Shown: positions 31,773 to 41,788, numbered from the stretch's first letter. The stretch is 64,000 nucleotides of DNA from Desulfotomaculaceae bacterium (GCA_028702695.1 JAQVOH010000001.1:1-64000), one strand, 5' to 3'. The notes: generated by a model from the sequence alone, not told the origin. Made by a program: numbers and translations.

Positions 31773-31807
31773 ATAGTCTCACGGCTATACTTATGCACTG
31801 TAGCAAC

Positions 31808-31862
31808 AACAAAAAGCCTGCCGCTTTCACAAGATGAGGAAAAAGCGGCAGGCTTTTTGTTG
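31808..31862 (+). terminator. Intrinsic (bidirectional) terminator
   Basis: acaaaaagcctgccgcttt...aaagcggcaggctttttgt. Confidence 0.85.
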
Positions 31863-32041
31863 TATCACCTTAATTGCATCCTTTTGGGGCTGGTGCGAAT
31901 TAATTCGCACCTACACTTATCTGTGGATTTGCTACACACTAAAAACTTAGCAATATGGTATCACTCTGCTTGCGGACCCTTGTTTCCACGGTAATAGCTG
32001 CCGGAATGTATGAAGGGCAGTTGGCAGTCTTCCGGTTCTGT

Positions 32042-32278
32042 TTAGCCACCCTCTAGCTGTGGTATGATCTGAACTTGATCATCGTGGTTCAAGATGACAT
32101 CTCTGTTGCTGAACTTTCCGTTCAACAGCACCACTCCCACATGCCCGGAAGGAAGACCAAGCCTTTCCAGCATTGTTTTAATATCGGTTCCTTCGGGAAG
32201 CTCCAAAAACATCCCGTCTCCGGCAGGGCTCTTAAGGTGTTCAATCAGCTCTCCGAACACCTGGATCCTTAGCCTCAT
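32042..32278 (-). CDS. MoaD/ThiS family ubiquitin-like sulfur carrier
   Basis: 78 aa; MRLRIQVFGEL, VVLLNGKFSNRDVILNHDDQVQIIPQLEGG with C-terminal GG. Confidence 0.88.
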   Translation of the reverse strand: MRLRIQVFGELIEHLKSPAGDGMFLELPEGTDIKTMLERLGLPSGHVGVVLLNGKFSNRDVILNHDDQVQIIPQLEGG

Positions 32279-32291
32279 CGAAAATTCACCT

Positions 32292-33869
32292 CTAACCCAA
32301 GTTCTGCTTATATTTTTTCAATTTCCTGACCACAGTAGGCTGACTGACACCGAGAATTTTGGCGGTCTGGTAGGTATTCTTGCAGTTTTCATAAGCAGAG
32401 AGAAAGAGCTGTTTCTCGACCTCTTCCATCGCTTCCGGTAATGAGACCACGCCTGGAACGGTCACCTTGTCCTGCTTGTCAAGCGGGTTAGGAAGATGAT
32501 GAATATAACCCGGGAGATGCTGAGGTTCAATTAAATCGACAGGCGTGATCACTACCAGCTGCTCTACCATGTTTTCCAACTCCCTGATGTTCCCCGGCCA
32601 ACGATACCTGAGCAGGTAGCTAAAGGCGTCGTTGCTAATCTTTTTATCCATCTGGTGTTTCTTGTTGAACTTGTCTAGAAAACGCCCCAACAAGGGTACG
32701 ATGTCACCTTTTCGCTCCCGCAACGGCGGTATCGTAATTGGAATCACATTAAGACGATAGAAAAGGTCCTCCCGAAACTTCTTATCCTCCACCAGTTTCA
32801 CCAGATCTCTGTTGGTGGCAGCGATAATCCTGATATCTACCTCAATGGGTTTGGTGCCGCCCACCCGGTAGAAGGTCCGCTCTTGAATAACCTGAAGAAG
32901 CTTGGCCTGTAACGCAAACGGCATTTCTCCAATCTCATCCAGAAAGAGTGTTCCCTGGTTGGCCAATTCGATTAAGCCTATCTTGCCCTTTTTCATGGCT
33001 CCGGTAAAGGCGCCTGGCTCATAGCCAAAAAGTTCTGATTCCAGCAAATTTTCCGGAATGGCGGCACAGTTGATCTTCATTAAAGCGCTCTTTTTTCTGG
33101 TGCTGTTGCGGTGGATGAACTTGGTAACCACTTCCTTGCCGACACCCGATTCACCCCTCACCAGCACGGTGGAATCAGTGCGGGCAACTCGCATGGCCAA
33201 CTCGACCACCTGCTGCATCTCCGCCGAACTGGCGATGAAATCGCCCTCTCCCTGGGTCATCTGGCTGACCCGCATCTCTACCAGTTCTGAATAGTACTGA
33301 TCCTTTAAGCGACGTTCCTCTTCGGTCTGATTTTTCCAGCGGTTCAGTTCAGTAATATCCCTGGCTCTACTTACCACCCGCCAGATATTGCCCTGTTCGT
33401 CAAAAAGTGGCGTCCCGGTAACGATCACTACCCTATCTGTCACGTTCTGGAGGATCGTAACCTTTGATTTTGTTTTCAATACCTCCAGAGTGCTCGATTT
33501 ATTAAATAACCCCTTGGCAACGATATCCTTAACGTTCAGCCCGACCACATCATCTTTCTTAAGGCCGGTAGTCCTGTTGCAGGCAGCATTGATCCGCAGG
33601 GTTTTACCTTGGCCGTCAGTGATATACATACTGTCAGAAGAGGTGTCAAGAACCGCAGCAAGTTCCTTGTATGCTTCCTCCATCTTTTTCTGGGCAGATA
33701 TATCCTGGCAAACTACAACTCCCCCAAGGTTTTTTCTTTTTCCTAGTATGACAGGGTCGAATTTAACCAGATAGTGGGTTTCTTTGACTAATATCTCTTT
33801 AACCAGGATATTTCCACCGGCCAAGGCATCCCCAATTTCATCAATACCTTTGATTGTTTCTAATAGCAC
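32292..33869 (-). CDS. Sigma-54-dependent PAS-containing activator, N-terminally truncated
   Basis: 525 aa; PAS region, GESGVGKEVVTKFIHRNS, ESELFGYEPGAFTGAMKKG, GTLFLDEIGEMP, TyrR-like HTH. GTG start lies inside the upstream permease ORF; in-frame TGA 9 nt upstream. Confidence 0.88.
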   Translation of the reverse strand: MLLETIKGIDEIGDALAGGNILVKEILVKETHYLVKFDPVILGKRKNLGGVVVCQDISAQKKMEEAYKELAAVLDTSSDSMYITDGQGKTLRINAACNRTTGLKKDDVVGLNVKDIVAKGLFNKSSTLEVLKTKSKVTILQNVTDRVVIVTGTPLFDEQGNIWRVVSRARDITELNRWKNQTEEERRLKDQYYSELVEMRVSQMTQGEGDFIASSAEMQQVVELAMRVARTDSTVLVRGESGVGKEVVTKFIHRNSTRKKSALMKINCAAIPENLLESELFGYEPGAFTGAMKKGKIGLIELANQGTLFLDEIGEMPFALQAKLLQVIQERTFYRVGGTKPIEVDIRIIAATNRDLVKLVEDKKFREDLFYRLNVIPITIPPLRERKGDIVPLLGRFLDKFNKKHQMDKKISNDAFSYLLRYRWPGNIRELENMVEQLVVITPVDLIEPQHLPGYIHHLPNPLDKQDKVTVPGVVSLPEAMEEVEKQLFLSAYENCKNTYQTAKILGVSQPTVVRKLKKYKQNLG

Positions 33870-34842
33870 AGATAATATTCAAACGGTTGGGGTCGGAATC
33901 AATCTTTTCATCCGGCCTGTACGCACTGGCCTCTCGCAAGACTGTTTCACCAAGGATGATGTTGCCGAAGGCGATGATATAGGCGACCAGGGCCATCGGT
34001 ATTGCAGCCAGCCAAATCTGCGTAGACGGCATTCCTAATCCGACAACTGAATAGTTATTCAATACTTCGCTAAATTGAGGGATAAAGAATAGTCCTGATT
34101 TCATAACCGGCAGAGGAAGCTCGCCTGAGATCCAACCGACAATAATCCCCGCTGCTATTCCTGGTACGATCCCTAAATTGGCAACTGTCATCAAGAATTT
34201 TTTTCCGTCCATTTGGCCGCTCCGGACTTTTTCAGTAAAGCCTTTAGAATATATCAAATAGAGCGCTAATAATCCACCAACAGTGATGCTTAATGGATAT
34301 TTCATGAGACCGGTTCCTGTCGGGGCAAAAACATAGGTTCCAATGAGACCAGAGACACCTGCTCCCAGCAAAACGCCGGACTGAATTGCCTTGGGAGTGT
34401 ATTCTATCATTTTCTTGGCCAGACCGGTGACCCCCAGGATTAAATAAATGAGACCCAGTATTACCTGAAGTGCAATCAGTGCTTCAATACGATCAGTGCC
34501 TACAGTAACAGCACTGAGGTATGCGATGACCAGCGGCAGCGCCGGCGTGATCCAACCAGGAACGGTGGGGTCACCCAATAGTTGGTGAAGACAATACATC
34601 AATTCATGGAAAGCAACGATGGTCATGGCCAGCTCAAAGGGCATATTGAAAACATCTTTCATCACCTGGATGACCCCCATAGCGGTGACGAACATCACCA
34701 TCGCCTGAAGAATCTCCGAGCCTTCAATCCCCCAGTGAACAAACGGCAATCTTAACTTGAAATTGAAAATCTTAAGCGGGATATACGGTGTCTCTTCGCC
34801 ATCTTTCCTTCTGGCGGTTGGTAGCATAAACGCCATACCCAA
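33841..34842 (-). pseudogene. SLC23-like (xanthine/uracil-type) multispanning permease, C-terminally truncated
   Basis: 333 aa; ~8 hydrophobic helices; ends in ASAYRPDEKIDSDPNRLNIICAIRNNQRY where transmembrane sequence would be expected to continue. Confidence 0.6.
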
Positions 34843-34974
34843 AACCCTCCTTTTTTTATGGAACCATTCGCTTCAGTAGGATTGAGGGTGCAGTCCCAGC
34901 TTTTGTGTTGTGAACTGCACCCAGCTAAACCAAATTTCACATGGTAACCTTAACGGTTACCTTAAATATTTTTG

Positions 34975-36138
34975 TTAAATCGCACCCCTGTACAGAGCTT
35001 CTATATCAGCAAGTTTCGTACACCTGGGGTTAATCTTGATGTTGCCGCTGAGCATAGCATCTTTTGACATCTGAGGAATCTTATCTTGAGTAACACCATA
35101 CAGCCCCAAGTTTTCCGGGATCCCTATATCCTTGGATAGTTTTTCCACAGCTTCAACTGCGTAGGGAGCTGCTTCCAGATCAGTCATTCTGCTAACATCT
35201 TCGCCCAACAATTGAGCAATAACCTTATATTTTCCGTGGTCAGCAAGCATATTGTATTTCATGGTATGCGGGAGCAGGATGGAGTTGGCAACACCGTGGG
35301 GGACGTCGAAGAAACCGCCCAGGGGGTGAGCCATAGCATGGCAGTTGCCAAGTCTGACTTGCCCAAAAGCAATACCGGCCAAGTTGCTGGCTACTAGCAT
35401 TCCGGTCGCCGCTTCCAAATCTGACGCTTGGGCTACAAAATGCCTTAGGTATTTGCCAATTAACCTGATCGCTTCTACTCCATAGGCATCGGTAAAGGGG
35501 TTAGCAATAAGGTTGGTATATGATTCGATCGCATGGGTAAGGGCATCCATACCTGTGGAAGCCGCGATAAACGGGGGCATTTTGCCGAAAATCGACGGGT
35601 CCAGCAAAGCAACGTTCGGGAGCATGTTTTTGCCCAGGATGGTCATCTTATAATTCCTGGCTTTAACAGTGATAACGGTCATGGCTGTGGTTTCACTGCC
35701 GGTACCAGACGTGGTCGGCACACAAATGGTTGGCAGGGGAGCATTTTTATACTTTTCAGGACCTTCATAGCTCTCCAGGTCCCCGCCGTTAGTCATCAGC
35801 AATGCTATAGCTTTGGCAACATCTATAGGGCTGCCGCCACCAATTGCTACGATTAAGCCTGCTTCCATCTCTTGAGCCATCTCGTAGCCCCTGTAACAGC
35901 TATCGGTTCTCGGGTTGGGCTCTACATCGGCAAACACCTTGTAAGTGATGCCCCCGTTTTTCAGAGCAACTTCGGCATCATTCAGCAGACCTGCATTCAG
36001 TACGCCAGGGTCTGTTACCAGTAAGATCTTGTCAGCATTAAGGGCTTTAATTTCATCTACCAGTCTGTTTTTGAGGGCTCCAGCCTCCAAAACCGTCTTG
36101 ATAGGATGAGAGTAACTAAAATCTTTGATGGTACTCAT
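34975..36138 (-). CDS. Iron-containing alcohol dehydrogenase
   Basis: 387 aa; GGGSPIDVAKAIALL, PTTSGTGSETTAMTVI, GMDALTHAIESYTN, GNCHAMAHPLGGFFDVPHGVANSILLPH. Confidence 0.95.
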   Translation of the reverse strand: MSTIKDFSYSHPIKTVLEAGALKNRLVDEIKALNADKILLVTDPGVLNAGLLNDAEVALKNGGITYKVFADVEPNPRTDSCYRGYEMAQEMEAGLIVAIGGGSPIDVAKAIALLMTNGGDLESYEGPEKYKNAPLPTICVPTTSGTGSETTAMTVITVKARNYKMTILGKNMLPNVALLDPSIFGKMPPFIAASTGMDALTHAIESYTNLIANPFTDAYGVEAIRLIGKYLRHFVAQASDLEAATGMLVASNLAGIAFGQVRLGNCHAMAHPLGGFFDVPHGVANSILLPHTMKYNMLADHGKYKVIAQLLGEDVSRMTDLEAAPYAVEAVEKLSKDIGIPENLGLYGVTQDKIPQMSKDAMLSGNIKINPRCTKLADIEALYRGAI

Positions 36139-36244
36139 TTAGAAATTCCCCCTTTTGATTTGTTATTTGGACAAATACCGCGAAGCTGATAGACTTATTA
36201 CTCCCCCAATCCGTCCATGTCAATTTCTTCACCGTTATATATGA

Positions 36245-36259
36245 GCAAGAAGCATACCA
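36245..36259 (-). promoter_or_regulatory. Candidate sigma-54 (-24/-12) promoter for Fe-ADH
   Basis: Minus strand TGGTATGCTTCTTGC: GG-N10-GC spacing of TGGCAC-N5-TTGC, ~107 nt upstream of the ADH start. Confidence 0.5.
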
Positions 36260-36488
36260 GCATCGACGATAAAAATTTCATTTTATTGAAAACCTATTGA
36301 GATTCGAGTGATATCAAGATTTGCGGGAATAAGCTATCAATCATTTTCATCCGTAATTACCCATACAGCTGATAAATGCATCTTTACTATTGATTCATGA
36401 GTGAATCATATTAATTCACCCATGATATCCGAAGGTATCAGCAGGGGTAGCCAGTGTTCAATCCTCACGGCCGTTCCTCATCTTTGAG

Positions 36489-36992
36489 CTAATTTGATAG
36501 ATGCTCCAAAATGCCACTGATCTGCCCGGAAAACTCCCGGCATGTCCCACTGTCTTTTAGTTCCAGCAGAAGGTTGTTCTCGTCATTATCAATATCGATG
36601 TAATTAATCCGGGTGAAGTGCCTGTACTTGTCTTTGAAAATCATCGGCGCGAAAGGACCCCAGAAAACAACGCTCTTATTCTTCAGGTTGGCCTTGGTGC
36701 AAGTTGTAAAATGATCAATCTTTTTGATCCGCTGATAGGGTATCGCACCGGCCTCTCCCTTTAGTGAATAAAGCACCAGAGAGCCATCGGCCAGTCCGAC
36801 TTTAAGGGGAGTCGGTCGGGGAATCTGGGGAAACCCCCCTTGGTAGGAAACGGAACCCAGCAATTCATCGATCTGAAACTTTTCGGTGAAATGTTGGTCT
36901 GCTTGTTCCACCTCTCTCAGCTTAGAACGTCCCCGCAAGTAGCTGATCGTTAACACTACCAGTACCGCAACTCCGATCAGTATCGCTTTCAT
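36489..36992 (-). CDS. Hypothetical protein with N-terminal TM segment
   Basis: 167 aa ORF, RBS ccaggaggga upstream. Confidence 0.65.
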   Translation of the reverse strand: MKAILIGVAVLVVLTISYLRGRSKLREVEQADQHFTEKFQIDELLGSVSYQGGFPQIPRPTPLKVGLADGSLVLYSLKGEAGAIPYQRIKKIDHFTTCTKANLKNKSVVFWGPFAPMIFKDKYRHFTRINYIDIDNDENNLLLELKDSGTCREFSGQISGILEHLSN

Positions 36993-37027
36993 TTCCGTCC
37001 CTCCTGGTTTGTTAAACTTGAGGAAAA

Positions 37028-37070
37028 AGGGGCTGGGGAAAAGCCTTCGAGCCTACCCCCAGCCCCTCAA
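37028..37070. terminator. GC-rich hairpin, putative terminator
   Basis: ggggctgggg...cccccagcccc. Confidence 0.55.
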
Positions 37071-37092
37071 GAGGTGTAAGCGACAGCAAACT

Positions 37093-37449
37093 TTAATATT
37101 TGGGTTCTAACCGTTCGTATTTGGCGGTCATATATAGGAGAGCGCCAAGTGCTGACAAAACACACATAACAATCAAGGCGCCGTTGTAACCAAAAGCTGT
37201 ATCTACGATGACGCCTGTAACTATCGGGCCCAGCAGAGAGCCGAAATTGCCGACGAAACTGTAAACCCCACCGACACCCCCGGCCTGTCCGTAAGGAGCC
37301 ACATCGGTGGGAACCGCCCAAACGTTGGAGGCGCCAAAGGAGAATATTCCCATCGAGCAGGTCAACCAGAATATGCACATAGATGGTGAGGCAGCAGCAG
37401 CTTGTGTTCCCCCTTTAAATAGAACAATTATTCTATTGATAAATTGCAT
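37093..37449 (-). pseudogene. MFS transporter remnant (C-terminal part only)
   Basis: FSFGASNVWAVPTDVAPYGQAGGVGGVYSFVGNFGSLLGPIVTGVIVDTAFGYNGALIVMCVLSALGALLYM resembles the last helices of an MFS permease; no upstream domain in the ~480 bp 5' of it. Confidence 0.75.
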
Positions 37450-37816
37450 TCAAAATATCATGCAAAGACACACTTCGCTTCCTGCTCTTAAAAAGGCATG
37501 ACAAAATGTTGCTGTTAACTTTCTGAAAGAGACTCATCCAAGTGTGCTCGAAGTTGGCGAGTATGCCTGTCCTTAAAAAAGGCTACAGAATTTTTGATAT
37601 TATCTAAAATATGCAATAGCTGTGCCTGTAACTTAAAGGGAATTACCCTGGGGAATCAAACCTCATGGTGGGAATAAACCAGGTATTCCGAGGAGTTCTG
37701 CAGTGGCGCCGCCGACTGTCAGATGGATCATACCGGGAAAATTCGATTCATATCTGCATTACTGAAATCAGATCTGTATCATTGTGGAGTTCAGATGGAT
37801 ATTAGAGCATAAAAAA

Positions 37817-37853
37817 ATGGCCGTAAGTAACTTTAACTTCCGGGCCATGTTTT
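37817..37853 (-). terminator. Putative terminator downstream of ABC permease
   Basis: Minus strand atggcccgg...ggccattttttta. Confidence 0.5.
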
Positions 37854-37930
37854 CTAACAACTCTTCAATTGTATTACGAACAAAAATAGCTCGCTAGAGG
37901 ATATGTCTGTTAATTTTGTATTGCTTTTAA

Positions 37931-38758
37931 CTAGATATCTCTCCTGGAAAACACACGTACGGCCATAGCCAGAAAAAACAGCAGATAAAGCCCGGTATAA
38001 AACAACATCCATACGCTTGGTTCCGAACCTGCCCCAAAGGGACCCATCATATAGGCGGAGAATGATACCCCTGGTGCTGACAGTAGGTTGTAGACGATTT
38101 TCCTGTAAATGGCGTCGACCGGCATCACCAGGCTGGAAAATATGCCAATTTTAACAAGCACCTGACTCCCCGCCAGGTGGCCAATTTGCTCCAGCATCCC
38201 ACCCACGAATCCAACGCTGTAAAGCATGAAGGAGGCCACACCGTTGGCCAGGGTGGACAGAAAGGTGGTCCCCAGCAGGGTCACCGCCAGCAGGACCAAT
38301 GGCTGGAGACAAAAAAGCCCCAACGCCCCCAACCGGACCGGTACACTCATGCCGGTATTCCAGCGTATTATAACCAGCACCGCTATGTAAAAAAGGCTCG
38401 CAAAAGCAGACAGGACCAACCCGTAGCCCAGATACTTACCCAGTATAATTTCACAGCGTCTTACCGGCCTGGGTATGATAGCGAAAATGGTACCGTTTTC
38501 AATTTCCCCAGAAATAGACCCAACGGCGGCCATTACTCCCAAAAAGGCTATGATGAAGCTGCCGAAGTAAAGGCCCAGAGCTAAAAACTGGGCCGCCATG
38601 AGCCCTTGAAGCGGTCCGGCGTGGTTAACCATATCCGGGTAACCATAGTGAACCCCGGTAGCGTAAAGTGCCAGGAAGACCACCGTCAAAATTAAGGTTA
38701 CCAGAAGGATACGCCGGCGTATCACTTCTTTAATGGTCAACAGGGCTACTGCCAGCAT
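37931..38758 (-). CDS. ABC-2 type transporter permease
   Basis: 275 aa, ~6 TM; GSISGEIENGTIFAIIPRPVRRCEIILGKYLG. Confidence 0.9.
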   Translation of the reverse strand: MLAVALLTIKEVIRRRILLVTLILTVVFLALYATGVHYGYPDMVNHAGPLQGLMAAQFLALGLYFGSFIIAFLGVMAAVGSISGEIENGTIFAIIPRPVRRCEIILGKYLGYGLVLSAFASLFYIAVLVIIRWNTGMSVPVRLGALGLFCLQPLVLLAVTLLGTTFLSTLANGVASFMLYSVGFVGGMLEQIGHLAGSQVLVKIGIFSSLVMPVDAIYRKIVYNLLSAPGVSFSAYMMGPFGAGSEPSVWMLFYTGLYLLFFLAMAVRVFSRRDI

Positions 38759-39725
38759 CTATTTCTCCTCCTCCCTGAATTAGGTTTACGAACAGGTCCT
38801 CCAGGGAATTATGCTTTGTCTGCAGGCTGTACAGGTGAGCGCCGGAGCGGACCACCGCTGCGGCAAGGGATGGTATCTCCTCCCGTGATCCCAGCGTTAG
38901 CCTGATCAGACCCCCGTTGACACTGCACGACCTGCCCAAGGTGGCAAGTTCGTTAATCAGCGGTGGGCTTAGACCTTCTGCCTGCATTTCCACTTCTACC
39001 GTATCCACCAGTAGTTCCTCCATAGTACCTGAGGCCACGATCCTGCCCTGTTTGATTATGGCCACCCGGTCGCAGATCATTTCGACCTCACTGAGCAGAT
39101 GGCTGTTTAAGAATACCGTTTTACCACGGCTGCGCAGATCCAGCATAATCTCGCGCACCTCACGCCTACCCAGAGGATCCAGCGCTGAAGTGGGCTCATC
39201 CAGGAATACCAGGTCCGGATCGGGCAGTAAAGCGCAGGCCAGACCGAGCCGCTGTTGCATGCCTTTGCTGTAGGAGCCAATTTTCTGCTTGCCCTTGCTG
39301 CCCAGCCCCACCTGTCCCAGGACAGCTGGTATGCGCCTCCTTTTTTCCTCCCCGGCCATCTTATAGAGAGAAGCATGGAAGGAAAGCAGCTCTTCACCGG
39401 TCAGCCACTCTTGGTAGCGAAAATTCTCAGGCAAAAAGCCTGTCTTACGCCTGGCCTCCAGGTCTCCCAGCGGCTGCCCCAGGACCAAGGCTGAACCGGA
39501 GGTGGGAAAAAGAAGCCCCACCAGCATCTTAACCAAAGTGCTTTTACCCGCTCCGTTGGGACCGAGAAAACCGAAGATTTGTCCCTTATTAATCGCCAGG
39601 CAGATATCACTACAACCGGTTTTACTGCCGTACATCTTGGTCAGGTTGTTTGTCTCCAGGATCAAACCGGCCAACACTCCTTTCAAGCAGACATTTAAGT
39701 TAGCAATGGGAGCAATGGGGGACAA
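38730..39725 (-). CDS. ABC transporter ATP-binding protein
   Basis: 331 aa; GFLGPNGAGKSTLVKMLVG, SYSKGMQQRLGLACALLPDPDLVFLDEPTSALDP. Confidence 0.96.
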   Translation of the reverse strand: MSPIAPIANLNVCLKGVLAGLILETNNLTKMYGSKTGCSDICLAINKGQIFGFLGPNGAGKSTLVKMLVGLLFPTSGSALVLGQPLGDLEARRKTGFLPENFRYQEWLTGEELLSFHASLYKMAGEEKRRRIPAVLGQVGLGSKGKQKIGSYSKGMQQRLGLACALLPDPDLVFLDEPTSALDPLGRREVREIMLDLRSRGKTVFLNSHLLSEVEMICDRVAIIKQGRIVASGTMEELLVDTVEVEMQAEGLSPPLINELATLGRSCSVNGGLIRLTLGSREEIPSLAAAVVRSGAHLYSLQTKHNSLEDLFVNLIQGGGEIDAGSSPVDH

Positions 39726-39773
39726 TTCTCATTGTCTGCATCTGACTATGGTAGGCAATGAGAACCGTCTCCT
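39717..39773. repeat. REP/MITE-like imperfect inverted repeat
   Basis: ggggacaattctcattg ... caatgagaaccgtctcc arms; related partial copy tggggacgattctcatgtg at 6791..6809. Confidence 0.45.
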
Positions 39774-40077
39774 GTCTCTAAAAGTGTTCTCGAAAAGGCT
39801 TGACTTGCGGGCTTGGGGTTATCCGGAGCGAACGTAGCACCTGGGTGCGTTCCTTAGCGCGTGCGTAGCTTGCAGCAAAGATCAAATAGCGCGTAGCTGC
39901 CGGATGGCTGTCTGTAGATGCGGTCGGCATGACGCTCTTGTTGCACAAAATGTTTCACATTAATTCACACCTGCATTATCACAAAGGTCATCCAGGACAC
40001 CAGAAAGCCGGGGAACGCCATTTTAAACTTGGGCCACTCCCCGGGCTTATTCAAGTACTTTTTTCTGGTCTTGCTCA

Positions 40078-41232
40078 TTATTTAATTGATGCAGCCATTT
40101 GTTGAGCCTGTTCCAGGTTCAGGCTGCCGGAGATGACATATACAACGCCATCTTCTTGCCATATTAAGCTATTGATGTTGCCTCGCTCGTGATGATTCTC
40201 GCCGGCGCTTGACGTTATAAATACACCCTGCTGGCCAGCCACGCTAACTTCTTGTGATGATCCACCCACATCAGGCACCAGGATGGTATGCTGCCAGTCG
40301 TTAACTGCCGCCAACTGCCTGCGCAGGCTATCCGGCAGGAACGGCAGGTCTAAAAGCGCGTCCCGGATAGCTGCCACATCCGAACCCGGGGCCAGCAGTT
40401 CGGGACTCCGCCCTTGCCACATCATGACCCGGCTATCGTTGGCCCCGGCATATAAGGCCTGTACGGTGGCCGGAATTTTGACCGCGAACATCTTGCCGTT
40501 AAGTTCGTCAGGCAGTAACTTGCTGCTGCCAAGTGATTTTAGTATCTCATTGGTGCTGGTGGTATCCAGGGTAAGGTTCATGGTTACACCGGTGGTTTTA
40601 TTAAATTCCTGGACCTGGAACCCCTCAGGCAAAACAGCGGGCAACCTGAGCTGAAAATCCAGGGCTGCAGCAGCTTCAGCCTGAGTTACCCTGGAAGTCT
40701 CGGCCTTGCCGCTGAACTCAAACTGGCCGATATGTTCAATATCCACTTGCCCGGCGCCCTCGCGAATACTTCTTTCAATATTGGCCATATCCTCAGGAGT
40801 AATACTTACTGTTTTTACCTGCTCAACCCGGAAAATACTCAGCAGTTCACTTGCCGCAGAGCGGACGGAACCAAAACTGAAGCTTGTAGCTATGGCCAGA
40901 ACAAAGACTGCCGCAACGGCAGCTGAACGGTATCTTGCAAACATGTTAAGCACTCCTTTCCTACGGTGCGAGGCGGTCCGATCCTTCAACTTGCCACTGC
41001 TAAACCTGTTCCAGGCCAGACCTGTGTCAACAGAGGCGCTGGTCAGCGAATGGGAATAACCGGTTAGCTTGGCGTTGGCGAAGGTTTGATTATCTCTTAG
41101 ACGCTCTACTATCGAGCTGCATTCATCACAGGCCAGCAGGTGCTCTTCCAGCTGTTTCCTGTCAGCTTCGTAAACTTCCCCGTCCAGGAAAGCCTGCAGG
41201 GTACCGGCATCATAACAACGCACCTCAATCAC
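40078..41232 (-). CDS. Anti-sigma factor with zinc-finger (zf-HC2-like) N-terminus
   Basis: 384 aa; LEEHLLACDECSSIVERL, TM segment, downstream of and overlapping an ECF sigma factor gene. Confidence 0.85.
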   Translation of the reverse strand: MIEVRCYDAGTLQAFLDGEVYEADRKQLEEHLLACDECSSIVERLRDNQTFANAKLTGYSHSLTSASVDTGLAWNRFSSGKLKDRTASHRRKGVLNMFARYRSAAVAAVFVLAIATSFSFGSVRSAASELLSIFRVEQVKTVSITPEDMANIERSIREGAGQVDIEHIGQFEFSGKAETSRVTQAEAAAALDFQLRLPAVLPEGFQVQEFNKTTGVTMNLTLDTTSTNEILKSLGSSKLLPDELNGKMFAVKIPATVQALYAGANDSRVMMWQGRSPELLAPGSDVAAIRDALLDLPFLPDSLRRQLAAVNDWQHTILVPDVGGSSQEVSVAGQQGVFITSSAGENHHERGNINSLIWQEDGVVYVISGSLNLEQAQQMAASIK

Positions 41233-41788
41233 TTCCCTTGAGATTGATGTATTCGACCTTGAATTTGGCGCGGGCCCTGGCCAGCACAGTACCCACTGAG
41301 GTCTCTTTTATACCGGTGGCACGGGCGATCCCGGCATAATCCATGCCGGAAAACCTGAGTAGCAGGCAGGCGCGGTCCCTTTGATGAAGTTGTTCCAAGA
41401 CCCGCCTGGTCAAGGCAATTTCCTCACCTCGCACCAGCGATTCCTCCGGTCCGGCCTCAACCGCTACCTCGGCAAGACCGGCGCCCACCTCGCGACGACA
41501 CCTGCTATGCTCACTGCGCAGGTGGTTATAAGCGAGGTTGGTCGCAACTCTGGCCAGCCAACCTCCCAGATTTGCTGGTTCGGGGGGAGGTGTCTGATAA
41601 AGCCTGATAAACGTTTCCTGGGCAACGTCCTCCGCGGCGGCGCGGCTGCCCAGAAGACAGGTGAGGTGGCGACAGATAGCCGGGTAGTGGCGGTCAAAAA
41701 GCTCTCTAAAGCCGTTATGGCTGCTTTTGGGCTTATCTGCTTTCGACTGCAGGGCCATCCTGTACCTCCCTGGTGCTTTGGCTTTCAT
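41225..41788 (-). CDS. ECF RNA polymerase sigma factor
   Basis: 187 aa; AAEDVAQETFIRLYQ, GGWLARVATNLAYNHLR, DRACLLLRFSGMDYAGIARATGIKETSVGTVLARARAKFK. Confidence 0.93.
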   Translation of the reverse strand: MKAKAPGRYRMALQSKADKPKSSHNGFRELFDRHYPAICRHLTCLLGSRAAAEDVAQETFIRLYQTPPPEPANLGGWLARVATNLAYNHLRSEHSRCRREVGAGLAEVAVEAGPEESLVRGEEIALTRRVLEQLHQRDRACLLLRFSGMDYAGIARATGIKETSVGTVLARARAKFKVEYINLKGSD

